A model generated the notes under the pieces. It worked only from the letters and a program-made list of their open reading frames with translations. It did no database searches and was not told the DNA's origin. 64,000 bases of DNA from Iodidimonas sp. SYSU 1G8 (GTDB lineage Bacteria > Pseudomonadota > Alphaproteobacteria > SMXS01), in contig NZ_JBBYXJ010000001.1 in assembly GCF_039655775.1 (NCBI RefSeq), positions 1,178,001 through 1,242,000 of the forward strand, in the 5' to 3' direction. The first letter of the stretch is position 1, and each line of letters starts with the position of its first letter. Both the position numbers and the translations under genes were made by a program. This document shows positions 55,662 to 64,000 of this stretch, one piece after another.

Positions 55662-56303
55662 ATGCAAATAGACGTCATCTCAGACACGATCTGCCCGTGG
55701 TGCTACATCGGCAAGAAGCGCCTGGAAAAGGCCATTGCCGCCCGCCCCGACATCGCCTTCGAAGTGATCTGGCGTCCGTATCAGCTGAACCCGGAAACGC
55801 CCCGCGAGGGTTATGACCGCAAGGCCTATCTGAAGGCCAAGTTCGGCGACAGCGACCAGGCGAATGGCGTCTACAAGATCGTCTCGTCCACGGCGGCCGA
55901 GGAAGGCCTGGATCTGGCGCTGCAAAAGCAGAAGCGATTGCCGAACACGCTGGACTCGCACCGCCTGAATCACTGGGCGCATACGGCCAGGTTGCAGAAC
56001 GAGGTCGTCGAGATCCTGTTCCGCAAGTACTTCATCGACGGCGAGGACATCGGCGATCCCGCCGTGCTGGTCGGCGTGGCCAAGGAAGCCGGCATGGACG
56101 CGGCGATCGTCGCGCGTCTGCTGTCGGGCGACGCCGACAGGGACCTGATCCTGCGCGAGGAAGCCGTCGCCCGCCGGATGGGCGTCACCGGCGTGCCCTG
56201 CTTCATCATCGACCAGAAGCTGGTGATGGTCGGCGCGCAGGAAACCGACATGCTGCTGCGCGCCATCGACCACGTGGCGCAGTCGACGCAGGCCGCCGAG
56301 TAG
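55662..56303 (+). CDS. FrnE-type DsbA-family oxidoreductase
   Basis: 213 aa, no signal peptide, so probably cytoplasmic. Active site CPWC in VISDTICPWCYIGKKRLEKA, then WRPYQLNPETPREGYDRKAY and a helical insertion with LDSHRLNHWAHTARLQNEVV, and the thioredoxin-fold C terminus GVTGVPCFIIDQKLVMVGAQ. This is the FrnE/HCCA-isomerase-like group. The ATG at 55662 has weak Shine-Dalgarno support; a GTG three codons earlier is possible. A strong terminator follows. Confidence 0.88.
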   Translation: MQIDVISDTICPWCYIGKKRLEKAIAARPDIAFEVIWRPYQLNPETPREGYDRKAYLKAKFGDSDQANGVYKIVSSTAAEEGLDLALQKQKRLPNTLDSHRLNHWAHTARLQNEVVEILFRKYFIDGEDIGDPAVLVGVAKEAGMDAAIVARLLSGDADRDLILREEAVARRMGVTGVPCFIIDQKLVMVGAQETDMLLRAIDHVAQSTQAAE

Positions 56304-56352
56304 CACTGCGCCCGCCGCTCAGGGCATGGCCCGACCGATTCTCCGAAACGAA

Positions 56353-56388
56353 TTGGGCCCATCCTGCGCTGGAGCAGGATGGGCCCAA
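56353..56388. terminator. Bidirectional terminator, 15-bp stem
   Basis: Perfect 15-bp inverted repeat: arm 56353-56367 starts TTGGGCCC, 6-nt loop GCTGGA, arm 56374-56388 ends GGGCCCAA. Between the convergent FrnE-type gene and the malyl-CoA-lyase-family gene. Confidence 0.85.
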
Positions 56389-56408
56389 AGACGTCAAGCG
56401 TCGGCCTG

Positions 56409-57386
56409 TCAGAGAGCCTTCAGCTTCTCGACGGTCGCGATCAGAACTTCGGCCTGACGGATCGAGGCCAGATCGATCAGCTTGCCGTCGAGCGCCACGG
56501 CGCCGCGGCCTTCCTTCTGGGCAACTTCCATGGCCTCGAGGATGCGCTTGGCCTTGGTCACTTCCACCTCCGACGGGCTGAACAGCTCGTTGCCCAGCGC
56601 CACCTGCGACGGATGGATCGCCCACTTGCCCTCGCAGCCGAGAACGCCGGCGCGGTTGGCCTGGGCACGGTAGCCGTCAGGGTCGGAGAAATCGCCGAAC
56701 GGTCCGTCGATCGGGCGCAGCCCATGCGAGCGGGCGGCGACAACGATGCGCACGATGGCGTAATGCCACATGTCGCCCCAATAGGTATCGCGGTTGCCAT
56801 TATCGTCGGCGTTGGACAGAACGACGTAGTCCGGGTGCGGGCCGCCGATCTGGGTGGTGCGCATCTTCATGGAGGCGGCGAAGTCGGCGACGCCGAAATG
56901 CAGCGATTCGTTACGCTTGGAGGCGCCGGCGATGGCATCGATGTTCATCAGGCCGCGCGCGGTCTCGATGATGAGTTCGAAGCCGACCCGCTTCTTGCGG
57001 TTCTTGGCGGTCTCGATCTGAGTGCAGAGCATGTCGAGGGCGTAGACGTCCTCGGCCACGTCGACCTTGGGCAGCATGATGAGATCGAGGCGTTCGCCCG
57101 CGTTCTCCATCAGATCGACCACGTCGCGGTACATGTAGTGAGTGTCGGTGGCGTTGATGCGCACGGACACGGTCTTGCGGCCCCAGTCCAGATCGTTGAT
57201 CGCCTCGATCACGAGCTTGCGGGCGCGGTCCTTGTCATCGGGCGCAACCGCGTCTTCCAGATCGAGGAACACCACGTCGGCATCAGACTGCGCGGCTTTT
57301 TCGAGGAACCGTGAATTGGAACCGGGTACGGCCAGTTCGCTGCGGTTGATGCGGGCCGGAGCCTGTTCGACGGGGAGGAACGCCAT
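56409..57386 (-). CDS. HpcH/HpaI aldolase family, malyl-CoA / beta-methylmalyl-CoA lyase type
   Basis: 325 aa. Class-II-like, Mg-dependent CitE-superfamily enzyme: RSELAVPGSNSRFLEKAAQS, DVVFLDLEDAVAPDDKDRAR, SVRINATDTHYMYRDVVDLM, LIMLPKVDVAEDVYALDML, FELIIETARGLMNIDAIAGA and KWAIHPSQVALGNELFSPSE. The length and the SMKMRTTQIGG segment fit L-malyl-CoA lyases (Mcl) of alphaproteobacteria, which cleave malyl-CoA to acetyl-CoA and glyoxylate in C1 or ethylmalonyl-CoA metabolism. Pathway partners are not in view. Confidence 0.85.
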   Translation of the reverse strand: MAFLPVEQAPARINRSELAVPGSNSRFLEKAAQSDADVVFLDLEDAVAPDDKDRARKLVIEAINDLDWGRKTVSVRINATDTHYMYRDVVDLMENAGERLDLIMLPKVDVAEDVYALDMLCTQIETAKNRKKRVGFELIIETARGLMNIDAIAGASKRNESLHFGVADFAASMKMRTTQIGGPHPDYVVLSNADDNGNRDTYWGDMWHYAIVRIVVAARSHGLRPIDGPFGDFSDPDGYRAQANRAGVLGCEGKWAIHPSQVALGNELFSPSEVEVTKAKRILEAMEVAQKEGRGAVALDGKLIDLASIRQAEVLIATVEKLKAL

Positions 57387-57475
57387 GGATCGCCTCTTTT
57401 TTCTGGGGCTGATGAATGGGTGGCACGCTATCCAGCGCGTCCGTCCGAGTCAATCGAGGCGGACAGGTAGGAGAC

Positions 57476-58414
57476 TCAAACCTGTCCGGCGGTTTTGGAC
57501 AAAGGGTGGCCGTCTCGCACAAGGGCCTGGAGACGCTCTTCCAGCACATGGGTGTAGATCTGGGTGGTGCTGATGTCCGCATGGCCCAGCATCTGCTGCA
57601 CCGAACGGAGATCGGCGCCATTGTTCAGGAGATGGCTGGCGAACGCATGGCGCAGAACGTGGGGACTGACGCGGCGCGGATCGACCCCGGCCTCGACGGC
57701 CAGTTCACCCAGCAGCTGGAAGAAGCGGATGCGGGTCAGATGGCCGTCCTTGCCACGCGACGGAAACAGGAACGCGGCGCCGCGCGGACCGGCCTGGGCC
57801 AAGAACACCGGGCGGACAGCCAGATATTCCGTCATGGCGGTCTTGGCCGGGACGCTCAGTGGCACCAGCCGTTCCCGTCCGCCCTTGCCCTGGACGAGCA
57901 GCACCCGCACATCGCCGCGCGCGGCGGCGACCGAGAGCTTTACCAGTTCGGACACGCGCAGGCCGGTGGCGTAGACCACTTCGAGCAGCGCGAGGAGACG
58001 AACATGCCGAGGCGTGCGGTCGCCGTCCAGGCGCGCCCGCGCGGCGCCCAGGAGCCGGTCGACCTCGCCGATGCTGAGGACCTTGGGCAGGTCCCTGCCC
58101 CGCTTCGGCCCCTCGAGCGTCGCGGCGGGATCGTCGCCGCGCATGCCGTCCGCGTAGAGAAACCGGTAGAACTGCTTGAGCGCCGACAACCGGCGGGCAG
58201 CGGTTCTGACGGCGAAACCGGCATCCTCCAGGCGGGCGAGATAGGCCCGGATGGCTTCGGCGTCGGCCTCGCGCAGCGATACCCGGCGGCGGCCGACGAA
58301 TGCCTGGAAATCTTCGAGATCGCGGCGGTATGCGTCGAGCGTGTTCAGCGCCGCGCCGCGTTCGGCGGCGAGCATTTCGAGAAAGGCTTCGATCAGATGC
58401 GGATCGTCAGCCAT
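57476..58414 (-). CDS. xerD: Tyrosine recombinase XerD
   Basis: 312 aa. N-terminal SAM-like core-binding domain (LAAERGAALNTLDAYRRDLE) and C-terminal catalytic domain with all active residues: Arg153 (TGLRVSEL), Lys177 (GKGGRER), His252 and Arg255 (SPHVLRHAFASHLL), His278 (LGHADISTTQIYTHV) and nucleophile Tyr287. Resolves chromosome dimers at dif with XerC. The location downstream of aroK and the unknown secreted protein is the usual xerD location in alphaproteobacteria, so this is the housekeeping recombinase, not an integrase. Confidence 0.94.
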   Translation of the reverse strand: MADDPHLIEAFLEMLAAERGAALNTLDAYRRDLEDFQAFVGRRRVSLREADAEAIRAYLARLEDAGFAVRTAARRLSALKQFYRFLYADGMRGDDPAATLEGPKRGRDLPKVLSIGEVDRLLGAARARLDGDRTPRHVRLLALLEVVYATGLRVSELVKLSVAAARGDVRVLLVQGKGGRERLVPLSVPAKTAMTEYLAVRPVFLAQAGPRGAAFLFPSRGKDGHLTRIRFFQLLGELAVEAGVDPRRVSPHVLRHAFASHLLNNGADLRSVQQMLGHADISTTQIYTHVLEERLQALVRDGHPLSKTAGQV

Positions 58415-58423
58415 GCGCCGCGC

Positions 58424-60379
58424 CTAGAGGCCGGTGGCGATCAGGGCCTCGAGCGCGAGGGCACGGGCGTCCCGCTCCAGTTTCACCTTGCGCAGGGTCT
58501 TGATGACATCCGCGAGGACGGCGGGGCCGACCTTTCCGGGTCCGCCGTCGCCAAGAACGACGAGGCAGAGGAGAACAGCCTCGCCGACCCTGCCAGCATC
58601 TCCCGCCGCCACGAGCCCGCGCCAGACCGGAAGCGGCGGCATCGACCCGTTGGCCTGTTCACTGCTGTCATAGAGACCGATCCAGTAGGTCTGGGGCACG
58701 GGGTGGCCGAGCGCTTCGACGATGGCAGGCAAAAGGGCGCCGCCGCGCGGGCGATCACCGTCCGCCGCGCGACTGGCCCACGCCTCCAGCGCCTCTTCGG
58801 AATAGGGCATGTCGGGATCGGCGACGAGCATGAAGGGCCATACCGCGTCCCGGGCGGCGGACGCTGCGTCATCCGATGGGGCGCTGGACGCGATCCGTGC
58901 GTACCACTCGCGCGCCGCCTCCAGTTCACCGGCCAGCAGCAGCGCCCTGATGATGTCCGGGGCGGCTTGCGTCATGTCAGGGGCGGCGGGCATCGGCGTC
59001 TCCAGCTCCGGCGGAGCCAGCTCGTCCGGGAGCAAATCCGCAGGCGCGGAGCCATCGATGTCCGTCGGGAGCGGCGTTTCGACCGAAAGCTTTTTGGTCG
59101 CTTCGGCGTTCACACGGGCCGCGAGCGGCAACGTGCCTTCGGCGCGGGCGCGCTGCCAGATCGCCTGCAAGACCGCCAGCCGCGTCCCGGCGTCGGGAGC
59201 GTCCATGGCCGCGCGGTACAAAAGGGCATTGCCGCGCGCGCCGGGCTGACTGGCGGCGGCGGTGATCGGATCGGCGAGATCCGGCGCATGGAGCGTGGCG
59301 CCCGCATAGGCCGACGCCAGGTCGTTCGCACCAATCGCGCCGGCCAATGCCGCGCGCTCGGCCGCTTCCAAGCGGATGTCGCCGGGCAGTTCATTGTCAC
59401 CGGCGACCGCGACGAGCACCATCGGGTCCGCGGCCTCGAGCGTCGCGGCGCCGACCTCGCTGCCGGACATTTTGAGCATGGCGAGCTTGAGCGGTGTCAG
59501 CGGCTTGTCGTTCGCCAAGGCGGGCTTTTCGCCGCGCTCGCCCTCGGGCAGTCCCAGCCAGGACAGCAGGGCGAAGTAATCCGGATCGTCCCTGCCGGTG
59601 TCGCGCAACAGGTCGGCGCTAAGGCTCGCGCCGGGTGCATCGCCCGCGACAGCCTTGCAGAAGCCGACAACATCGAGCCAGACAGTCTCGTCGCTGCGCT
59701 GGTTGGCGCTCATGGCCTCGTCGCACGCGGCCTGTGCATTGCCTACAAGCAACAGGGAATCGACACGGGCGCGAGTCAGCCTGGAATTATCGATCCTTTC
59801 CGAAACACGGCCGAAAAGATCCGCGAGTTCGCTGGTATAGCCTCCGGTGGCGAGACGATCGACGCGCGCCTGCAGAACATCGTACGGGTTATGATCCGGC
59901 GTCCGCGCCTCGGGAATCCGGGCTTCGGTCAGCAGCAGCCGCTCGGCCAGGGAGCGCATGGCGGGCGAGCCCTTGCCGATGGGCATACGGGGCAAAAGCG
60001 CCACCAGGGTGCGCCGGTCGCTGCCGTCCCACATGGCCCGGGGCAACCCGCCATCGCCTTCGGTCAGCGTGCCCGGCGAGGACGGGTCAAGGCTGTCGAG
60101 ACCGCGCTGGTAGACGCCGCCAGGCGGAAGCGCGCCATCCTGTGTCGGCGCGGCGTCGGCCGGTTCGCCGGGAACGATCCGCATTGGGCCGGAGGGCGCA
60201 TCAAGCGGCGCCTGCTCGACGGCTGGCGCGCGAGTGGGCGCCGGCCGGGCTGGCGGACCGTCCGGAACAACCGTCCCGTCAAACTGGGCGGACGCGGTGG
60301 ACGCCACCGCAATCACCACACCGGCCAGGACTCCAGAAAGACCGCGCCTCTGGCGCGGGCTATTGCTGGAGTGTCTCAT
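58424..60379 (-). CDS. Large secreted hypothetical protein between aroK and xerD
   Basis: 651 aa. Basic N terminus and signal peptide (LSGVLAGVVIAVASTASAQ), Pro/Ala-rich stretch (about 35-75), then a helical, repeat-like body with RTLVALLPRMPIGKGSPAMR, SLAERLLLTEARIPEA, SELADLFGRVSERIDNSRLT and LEAAERAALAGAIGANDLAS, suggesting TPR- or HEAT-like helical repeats. Likely periplasmic. Proteins of this kind sit at this locus in other alphaproteobacteria, but I know of no function. The start overlaps the preceding 48-aa gene by 20 bp. xerD follows 9 bp later. Confidence 0.75.
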   Translation of the reverse strand: MRHSSNSPRQRRGLSGVLAGVVIAVASTASAQFDGTVVPDGPPARPAPTRAPAVEQAPLDAPSGPMRIVPGEPADAAPTQDGALPPGGVYQRGLDSLDPSSPGTLTEGDGGLPRAMWDGSDRRTLVALLPRMPIGKGSPAMRSLAERLLLTEARIPEARTPDHNPYDVLQARVDRLATGGYTSELADLFGRVSERIDNSRLTRARVDSLLLVGNAQAACDEAMSANQRSDETVWLDVVGFCKAVAGDAPGASLSADLLRDTGRDDPDYFALLSWLGLPEGERGEKPALANDKPLTPLKLAMLKMSGSEVGAATLEAADPMVLVAVAGDNELPGDIRLEAAERAALAGAIGANDLASAYAGATLHAPDLADPITAAASQPGARGNALLYRAAMDAPDAGTRLAVLQAIWQRARAEGTLPLAARVNAEATKKLSVETPLPTDIDGSAPADLLPDELAPPELETPMPAAPDMTQAAPDIIRALLLAGELEAAREWYARIASSAPSDDAASAARDAVWPFMLVADPDMPYSEEALEAWASRAADGDRPRGGALLPAIVEALGHPVPQTYWIGLYDSSEQANGSMPPLPVWRGLVAAGDAGRVGEAVLLCLVVLGDGGPGKVGPAVLADVIKTLRKVKLERDARALALEALIATGL

Positions 60380-60506
60380 TGGGCAGGTCTTTGTCCACTT
60401 CTGTCGAGGGCGCGGGCGGATCCCAGAAGGTCAGGAAAACCAGCGCCGCGCCGGCGACGATGATGAGGATGACGAGGGCGATGATGATGGTACGGAGCTT
60501 GTTCAA
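60360..60506 (-). CDS. Small single-TM protein (48 aa)
   Basis: From the TTG at 60506: NKLRTIIIALVILIIVAGAA, LVFLTFWD, PPAPSTEVDKDLPNETLQQ. One TM helix with a short acidic periplasmic tail. The TTG is chosen because upstream residues do not resemble a protein start; GGGA lies about 13 nt before it. It overlaps the 651-aa gene by 20 bp and is divergent from aroK. Membrane partner or assembly factor for the large secreted protein is a guess from coupling. Confidence 0.55.
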   Translation of the reverse strand: MNKLRTIIIALVILIIVAGAALVFLTFWDPPAPSTEVDKDLPNETLQQ

Positions 60507-60592
60507 GAGCGGCTCATTCCCTTTTTTGCCAGAAGGCTGATTTTCAGAGCGAATGCATATAACATAAGGCGAAACGAGTTGCATTGAAGCAC

Positions 60593-61162
60593 ATGGACAT
60601 GCTGGACGACGACGGCGCGACCACCACGCAGCCGCCTTTCGAGTTGGACCGCTCCATCGTTCTTGTCGGGCTGATGGGCGCCGGCAAGACGACCATTGGA
60701 CGTCGCCTCGCCAAACGGCTGGGCGTGCCGTTTGTCGACGCGGATGCGGAGATCGAAAAGGCCGCGGGGTGTTCCATCAAGGATATCTTCGAGTGCTATG
60801 GCGAAGCCGCCTTCCGGGAAGGCGAACGCCGGGTGATCTGCCGTCTCATGGCGGGTCCGCCGCAGATCGTGGCAACAGGCGGCGGGGCGTTCATGAACGA
60901 TGAAACCCGTAAACGCGTGAAGGAGGCAGGAGTTTCCGTCTGGCTCAAAGCCGACATCCCCACCCTTGTCGCCAGGGTCGGCAAGCGGGACACCCGGCCG
61001 CTGCTGTCGAAGGGCGATCCGGAAACGATCCTCCGGGAACTGGCGGCCAAGCGCGATCCATTCTATGCAGAAGCCGACATCCATGTGGAGAGCCGCGACG
61101 GACCGCATGACAACGTGGTCGATGCGGTGATCGACGCTCTCAGGAACCGGCAGGCCGCTTGA
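60593..61162 (+). CDS. aroK: Shikimate kinase
   Basis: 189 aa. Phosphorylates shikimate. Walker A LVGLMGAGKTTIGRRLAKRL, shikimate-binding FVDADAEIEKAAG, YGEAAFREGERRVI and ATGGGAFMNDETR, lid region RPLLSKGDPETILREL. A TTG at 60584 and ATGs at 60593 and 60599 are all possible starts; none has a strong Shine-Dalgarno, and an AT-rich TATAAC (60558-60563) could be the -10. aroB starts 1 bp after its stop. Confidence 0.95.
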   Translation: MDMLDDDGATTTQPPFELDRSIVLVGLMGAGKTTIGRRLAKRLGVPFVDADAEIEKAAGCSIKDIFECYGEAAFREGERRVICRLMAGPPQIVATGGGAFMNDETRKRVKEAGVSVWLKADIPTLVARVGKRDTRPLLSKGDPETILRELAAKRDPFYAEADIHVESRDGPHDNVVDAVIDALRNRQAA

Positions 61163-61163
61163 C

Positions 61164-62279
61164 ATGATTCACGATACCGTAACCGTAGGTCTGGGCGACC
61201 GGTCCTACGACATTCTCGTCGGCACCGGCCTGCTCGCCCGGGCCGGCGACCTGATCGGCCCGATGTTGAAGCGTCCCCGCACCTTCATCGTGACCGACGA
61301 CAACGTCGCGGGGCTCCACCTCGAGCCGCTGCGCGCGGCACTGGCATCGGCGGGCATCGACTCCGCCGCCCATGTCCTGCCCGCGGGCGAGAAGACCAAG
61401 AGCTTTGGCCATCTGGAAGCGCTGCTGGAGGCCATGCTGGACGCCAGGCTGGAGCGGCGCGACCGGGTCATCGCGCTGGGCGGGGGGGTCATCGGCGACC
61501 TGACCGGGTTCGCCGCCAGCATCCTGCGGCGCGGCATCGACTTCATCCAGGTGCCGACAACCTTGCTGTCACAGGTCGACAGCTCCGTCGGCGGCAAGAC
61601 CGGCATCAACACACGTCAGGGCAAGAACCTGGTCGGCACCTTCCATCAGCCCAGCCTGGTGCTGGCCGACACGGATGTGCTGAACACCCTGCCCCGCCGG
61701 GAACTGGGCGCCGGGTACGCCGAGGTCCTGAAATACGGGCTCATCCGCGACGTGGCGTTCTTCGACTGGCTGGAGGAACACGGCGCCGCCGTCCTGGCCG
61801 GCGACCAGAACGCCCGCGCCCATGCCATCGCCACCAGCTGCCGCGCCAAGGCGGAGGTGGTGGCCGCCGACGAGTTCGAAACCGGTGACCGCGCGCTGCT
61901 CAATCTGGGGCACACCTTCGGCCATGCGCTGGAGGCGGAAACCGGTTTCGGCGACCGGCTGCTGCATGGCGAGGGCGTCGCCATCGGCATGGTGCTGGCG
62001 TTCGAATTGTCGGCCCGGCTCGGCCTGTGCGATCCGCAAGCGCCTGTTCTGGTGCGCACGCATCTGCGGCGCCTCGGCCTTCCCTCGTCGCCGGCGGATA
62101 TCGCCGGTCCGCGCATGCACGCCAAGACGCTGATCGCGCACATGGCGCAGGACAAGAAGGTCAAGGACGGCCGCATCACCTTCGTCCTGGCCCGCGGCAT
62201 CGGCCAGGCATTCATGACCAGCGACGTCGAAACTCAAGCCGTCGAAGCCATGCTGAACGACGCGCTACAACCCGCATAG
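61164..62279 (+). CDS. aroB: 3-dehydroquinate synthase
   Basis: 371 aa NAD- and zinc-dependent enzyme of the shikimate pathway. VALGGG-type motif RVIALGGGVIGDLTGFAASI, then FIQVPTTLLSQVDSSVGGKT and GINTRQGKNLVGTFHQPSLV, ELGAGYAEVLKYGLIRDVAF, and zinc ligands in LLNLGHTFGHALEAETGFGD followed by LLHGEGVAIGMVLA. Co-transcribed with aroK. Feeds chorismate and so 4-hydroxybenzoate for UbiA. Confidence 0.97.
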   Translation: MIHDTVTVGLGDRSYDILVGTGLLARAGDLIGPMLKRPRTFIVTDDNVAGLHLEPLRAALASAGIDSAAHVLPAGEKTKSFGHLEALLEAMLDARLERRDRVIALGGGVIGDLTGFAASILRRGIDFIQVPTTLLSQVDSSVGGKTGINTRQGKNLVGTFHQPSLVLADTDVLNTLPRRELGAGYAEVLKYGLIRDVAFFDWLEEHGAAVLAGDQNARAHAIATSCRAKAEVVAADEFETGDRALLNLGHTFGHALEAETGFGDRLLHGEGVAIGMVLAFELSARLGLCDPQAPVLVRTHLRRLGLPSSPADIAGPRMHAKTLIAHMAQDKKVKDGRITFVLARGIGQAFMTSDVETQAVEAMLNDALQPA

Positions 62280-62283
62280 GTCA

Positions 62284-63552
62284 ATGCTCACCATAGGCTG
62301 CATTTTCATCCTGCTTCTGCTCTCCGGCTATTTCTCGGCGTCGGAGACCGCGCTGACAGCCGCATCACGTGCCCGCATGCATTCGTTGTCACAGGCCGGC
62401 AACACCCGGGCTGCGGCCGTCGAGCTCCTCAAGAAGGACAATGAGCGCCTGCTGGGGACCATCCTGGTGGGCAACAACGTGGTCAACATCCTGGCGACCG
62501 CGCTGACCACGGCGCTGTTCACCCAGATGTTCGGTGAATATGCCGTGGCCATCGCCACTGGCGCCATGACGGTCCTGGTCATCCTGTTCGCTGAAGTCAT
62601 GCCCAAGACGCTGGCCATCCGCAATCCGGATCGCGGCGCCATGATGGTCGCCCCCACCATCGGCATCCTGGTGCGCCTGCTGTCACCCCTGACATGGGCG
62701 ATCCAGGCCGTTGTCCGCTTCGTTCTCGGGGCGCTCGGCGTCGGCATCAGCGCCGATCAGCCGGTGCTGTCGGCCCATGAAGAGATCCGCGGCGCCATCG
62801 ACCTGCATGCCCGCGAGGGCGGCATGATCAAGCCACACCGCGACATGCTGGGCAGCGTCCTGGACCTGGACGAGCTGGAGGTCTCGGAGGTCATGATCCA
62901 CCGGCGCAACATGCAGATGATCGACGCGTCCATCGGCCCGGACGCCATCGTCGAGGAAGTGGTGCGCAGTCCGTACACCCGCATTCCGCTGTGGCGCGAC
63001 AATCCGGAAAACATCATCGGCATCCTGCATGCCAAGAACGTCCTGCGCAGCGTGCGCAACACGCCGAAACTGTCCATGGAGCAGATCGAGGCGTTGATGA
63101 CGCCGCCCTGGTTCATCCCGGACACGACGAGCTTGCGCGAGCAGCTCAACGCGTTCCGCAGCCGCCGCTCGCATTTCGCGCTGGTGATCGACGAGTACAG
63201 CGTGCTCAAGGGACTGGTGACTCTTGAGGACATCATCGAGGAGATCGTCGGAGACATCGCCGACGAACATGACGTGGCCCGCCGCGTCATCCGGCCTCAG
63301 GCCGATGGCCGCCTGATCGTCGAGGGCACCACGACCATCCGGGACCTGAACCGCGAGATGGACTGGAACCTGTCGGACGAGCACGCGACCACCATCGCCG
63401 GTTACGTCATTCACGAGGCCCAGACCATTCCCGACGCCGGGCAGGTGTTCAAGTTCGACGGGTTCAAATTCGACGTGCTGGAGAAGCGCCGCAACCAGAT
63501 CGTACTGTTGCGCATCACGCCGCCGGAACCCGTCGACACCGACACCATCTGA
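62284..63552 (+). CDS. CorC/HlyC-type protein (CNNM domain, two CBS domains, CorC C-terminal domain)
   Basis: 422 aa. N-terminal DUF21/CNNM membrane domain of about three to four helices (SGYFSASETALTAASRARMH, LVGNNVVNILATALTTALFT, LVILFAEVMPKTLAIRNPDR), a CBS pair (VSEVMIHRRNMQMIDASI; SHFALVIDEYSVLKGLVTLE followed by DIIEEIVGDIADEHD), and a C-terminal transporter-associated domain (WNLSDEHATTIAGYVIHEAQ). Related to Mg/Co-efflux proteins of the CorB/CorC/CNNM family. The 3-gene run aroK-aroB-this gene is common in alphaproteobacteria. Confidence 0.93.
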   Translation: MLTIGCIFILLLLSGYFSASETALTAASRARMHSLSQAGNTRAAAVELLKKDNERLLGTILVGNNVVNILATALTTALFTQMFGEYAVAIATGAMTVLVILFAEVMPKTLAIRNPDRGAMMVAPTIGILVRLLSPLTWAIQAVVRFVLGALGVGISADQPVLSAHEEIRGAIDLHAREGGMIKPHRDMLGSVLDLDELEVSEVMIHRRNMQMIDASIGPDAIVEEVVRSPYTRIPLWRDNPENIIGILHAKNVLRSVRNTPKLSMEQIEALMTPPWFIPDTTSLREQLNAFRSRRSHFALVIDEYSVLKGLVTLEDIIEEIVGDIADEHDVARRVIRPQADGRLIVEGTTTIRDLNREMDWNLSDEHATTIAGYVIHEAQTIPDAGQVFKFDGFKFDVLEKRRNQIVLLRITPPEPVDTDTI

Positions 63553-64000
63553 TGGGAGAACTGTTCTCCATCATCGCTCCGGTATTCCTGATCTCGGCCC
63601 TAGGCTACGCCTGGGCGAAGATGGAGCAGCCTTTCGATACGCTGCTGGTGACGGCACTGCTGACCAACGTCACCTCACCCTGTCTGATCTTCAGCCGCGT
63701 CGCGTCGCTGGACGAGGATTTCGCCACCTTCGGGGGCGTGGCCGGTCTCGCCATGCTGTCGATCACGATTTTCGCGGCCACCGGTTATGCGGCGGCCAAG
63801 GCGCTGAGGCTGCCGGTTACCGCGACGGTAGGCCCCATCATGTTCCCGAACAATGGCAACATGGGGCTGGCGCTTTGCCTGTTCGCGTTCGGCGAGGTCG
63901 GCATCGGGCTGGGCATCGGGTTCTTCATCGTGTCGGCGACCACCCAGTTCACGCTGGCGCCGTGGATCGCCTCGGGCCGGTTTTCCCTACGACAGATCCT
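63552..64000 (+). CDS. AEC-family (auxin efflux carrier-like) transporter, N-terminal part (cut by window edge)
   Basis: The ATG at 63552 overlaps the upstream stop by one base (TGATG). 149 codons are visible: MGELFSIIAPVFLISALGYA, LLTNVTSPCLIFSRVASLDE, AMLSITIFAATGYAAAKALR and PIMFPNNGNMGLALCLFAFG. The NGNMG motif in a broken helix is characteristic of the AEC/BART fold. About five TM helices are visible. Substrate unknown; the rest of the gene lies outside the window. Confidence 0.88.
   Translation, partial: MGELFSIIAPVFLISALGYAWAKMEQPFDTLLVTALLTNVTSPCLIFSRVASLDEDFATFGGVAGLAMLSITIFAATGYAAAKALRLPVTATVGPIMFPNNGNMGLALCLFAFGEVGIGLGIGFFIVSATTQFTLAPWIASGRFSLRQI

Noticed and set aside
57476-58414. 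Tyrosine recombinase as a phage or island integrase
   Set aside because: Length, motifs and the location downstream of aroK fit housekeeping XerD; no phage genes are nearby.
57416-60463. Open frame of about 1,000 codons spanning xerD and the 651-aa gene on the opposite strand
   Set aside because: It crosses two well-supported genes and their junction; the translation is Arg/Gly-rich low-complexity sequence typical of antisense frames.

Overview
This 64 kb window is a contiguous chromosomal segment of a GC-rich alphaproteobacterium. The evidence is its family content and gene neighbourhoods: DUF4167, DUF1178 and NDUFAF5-type methyltransferase genes; the comF, grxC and nitrilase cluster; lysC near ptsP; hisS, prfA and prmC; and ubiA divergent from rsmE. 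Genus and species cannot be named from the sequence. Coding density is very high, many genes overlap by 1-14 bp (ATGA, GTGA, TGATG and TTGA junctions), and no unannotated gap exceeds 300 bp. I see no insertion sequence, prophage, CRISPR array or rRNA operon.

Layout. Positions 1-6,770 hold a partial rsmE, ubiA, ubiD, a DUF3089 hydrolase-like protein, a tandem pair of OmpH/Skp-like periplasmic proteins, a crotonase lacking both usual catalytic glutamates, and a uroporphyrinogen-III methyltransferase. Positions 6,850-16,330 are the most accessory-looking stretch: a ZnuD-like TonB-dependent receptor behind a Zur-box-like palindrome, a degenerate asparagine-synthase-like protein, and a lactate-utilisation operon (lutABC) that runs directly into a secreted parallel beta-helix protein. 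An EF-hand protein and a secreted protein with two TonB C-terminal domains follow. Positions 16,450-23,800 hold an acyl-CoA ligase, a solo LuxR-type regulator translationally coupled to a miniature HTH protein, corA, DUF2062, an aldo/keto reductase and membrane proteins. Positions 23,820-26,850 hold a broken host-attachment-family gene and a complete arsR-arsI-arsC-acr3 arsenic operon, followed by tRNA-Ala.

Positions 27,180-64,000 are mostly housekeeping: an M23 peptidase; a long minus-strand block (lysC, a flavin oxidoreductase, ptsP, a short RodZ-like gene, ispG, hisS, prfA, prmC, DUF4167, clpB); ubiG; DUF1178; methyltransferases; a nitrilase; grxC; comF; an argJ-GNAT-mutT-DUF2459 chain; secA; accA; a FrnE-type DsbA protein; a malyl-CoA-lyase-family enzyme; xerD; aroK-aroB; a CorC/HlyC-type protein; and the start of an AEC transporter.

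How the genes fit together. ubiA, ubiD and ubiG supply ubiquinone. aroK and aroB feed its 4-hydroxybenzoate precursor through the shikimate pathway. ispG feeds its isoprenoid tail. lutABC would pass electrons from L-lactate to the quinone pool. arsR, arsI, arsC and acr3 form a self-contained arsenic resistance module with an organoarsenical branch. The best candidates for something new are the mini-HTH/LuxR pair, the AsnB-like gene facing the lutABC-beta-helix operon, the double-TonB_C secreted protein, and the unrecognised two-gene unit between xerD and aroK.
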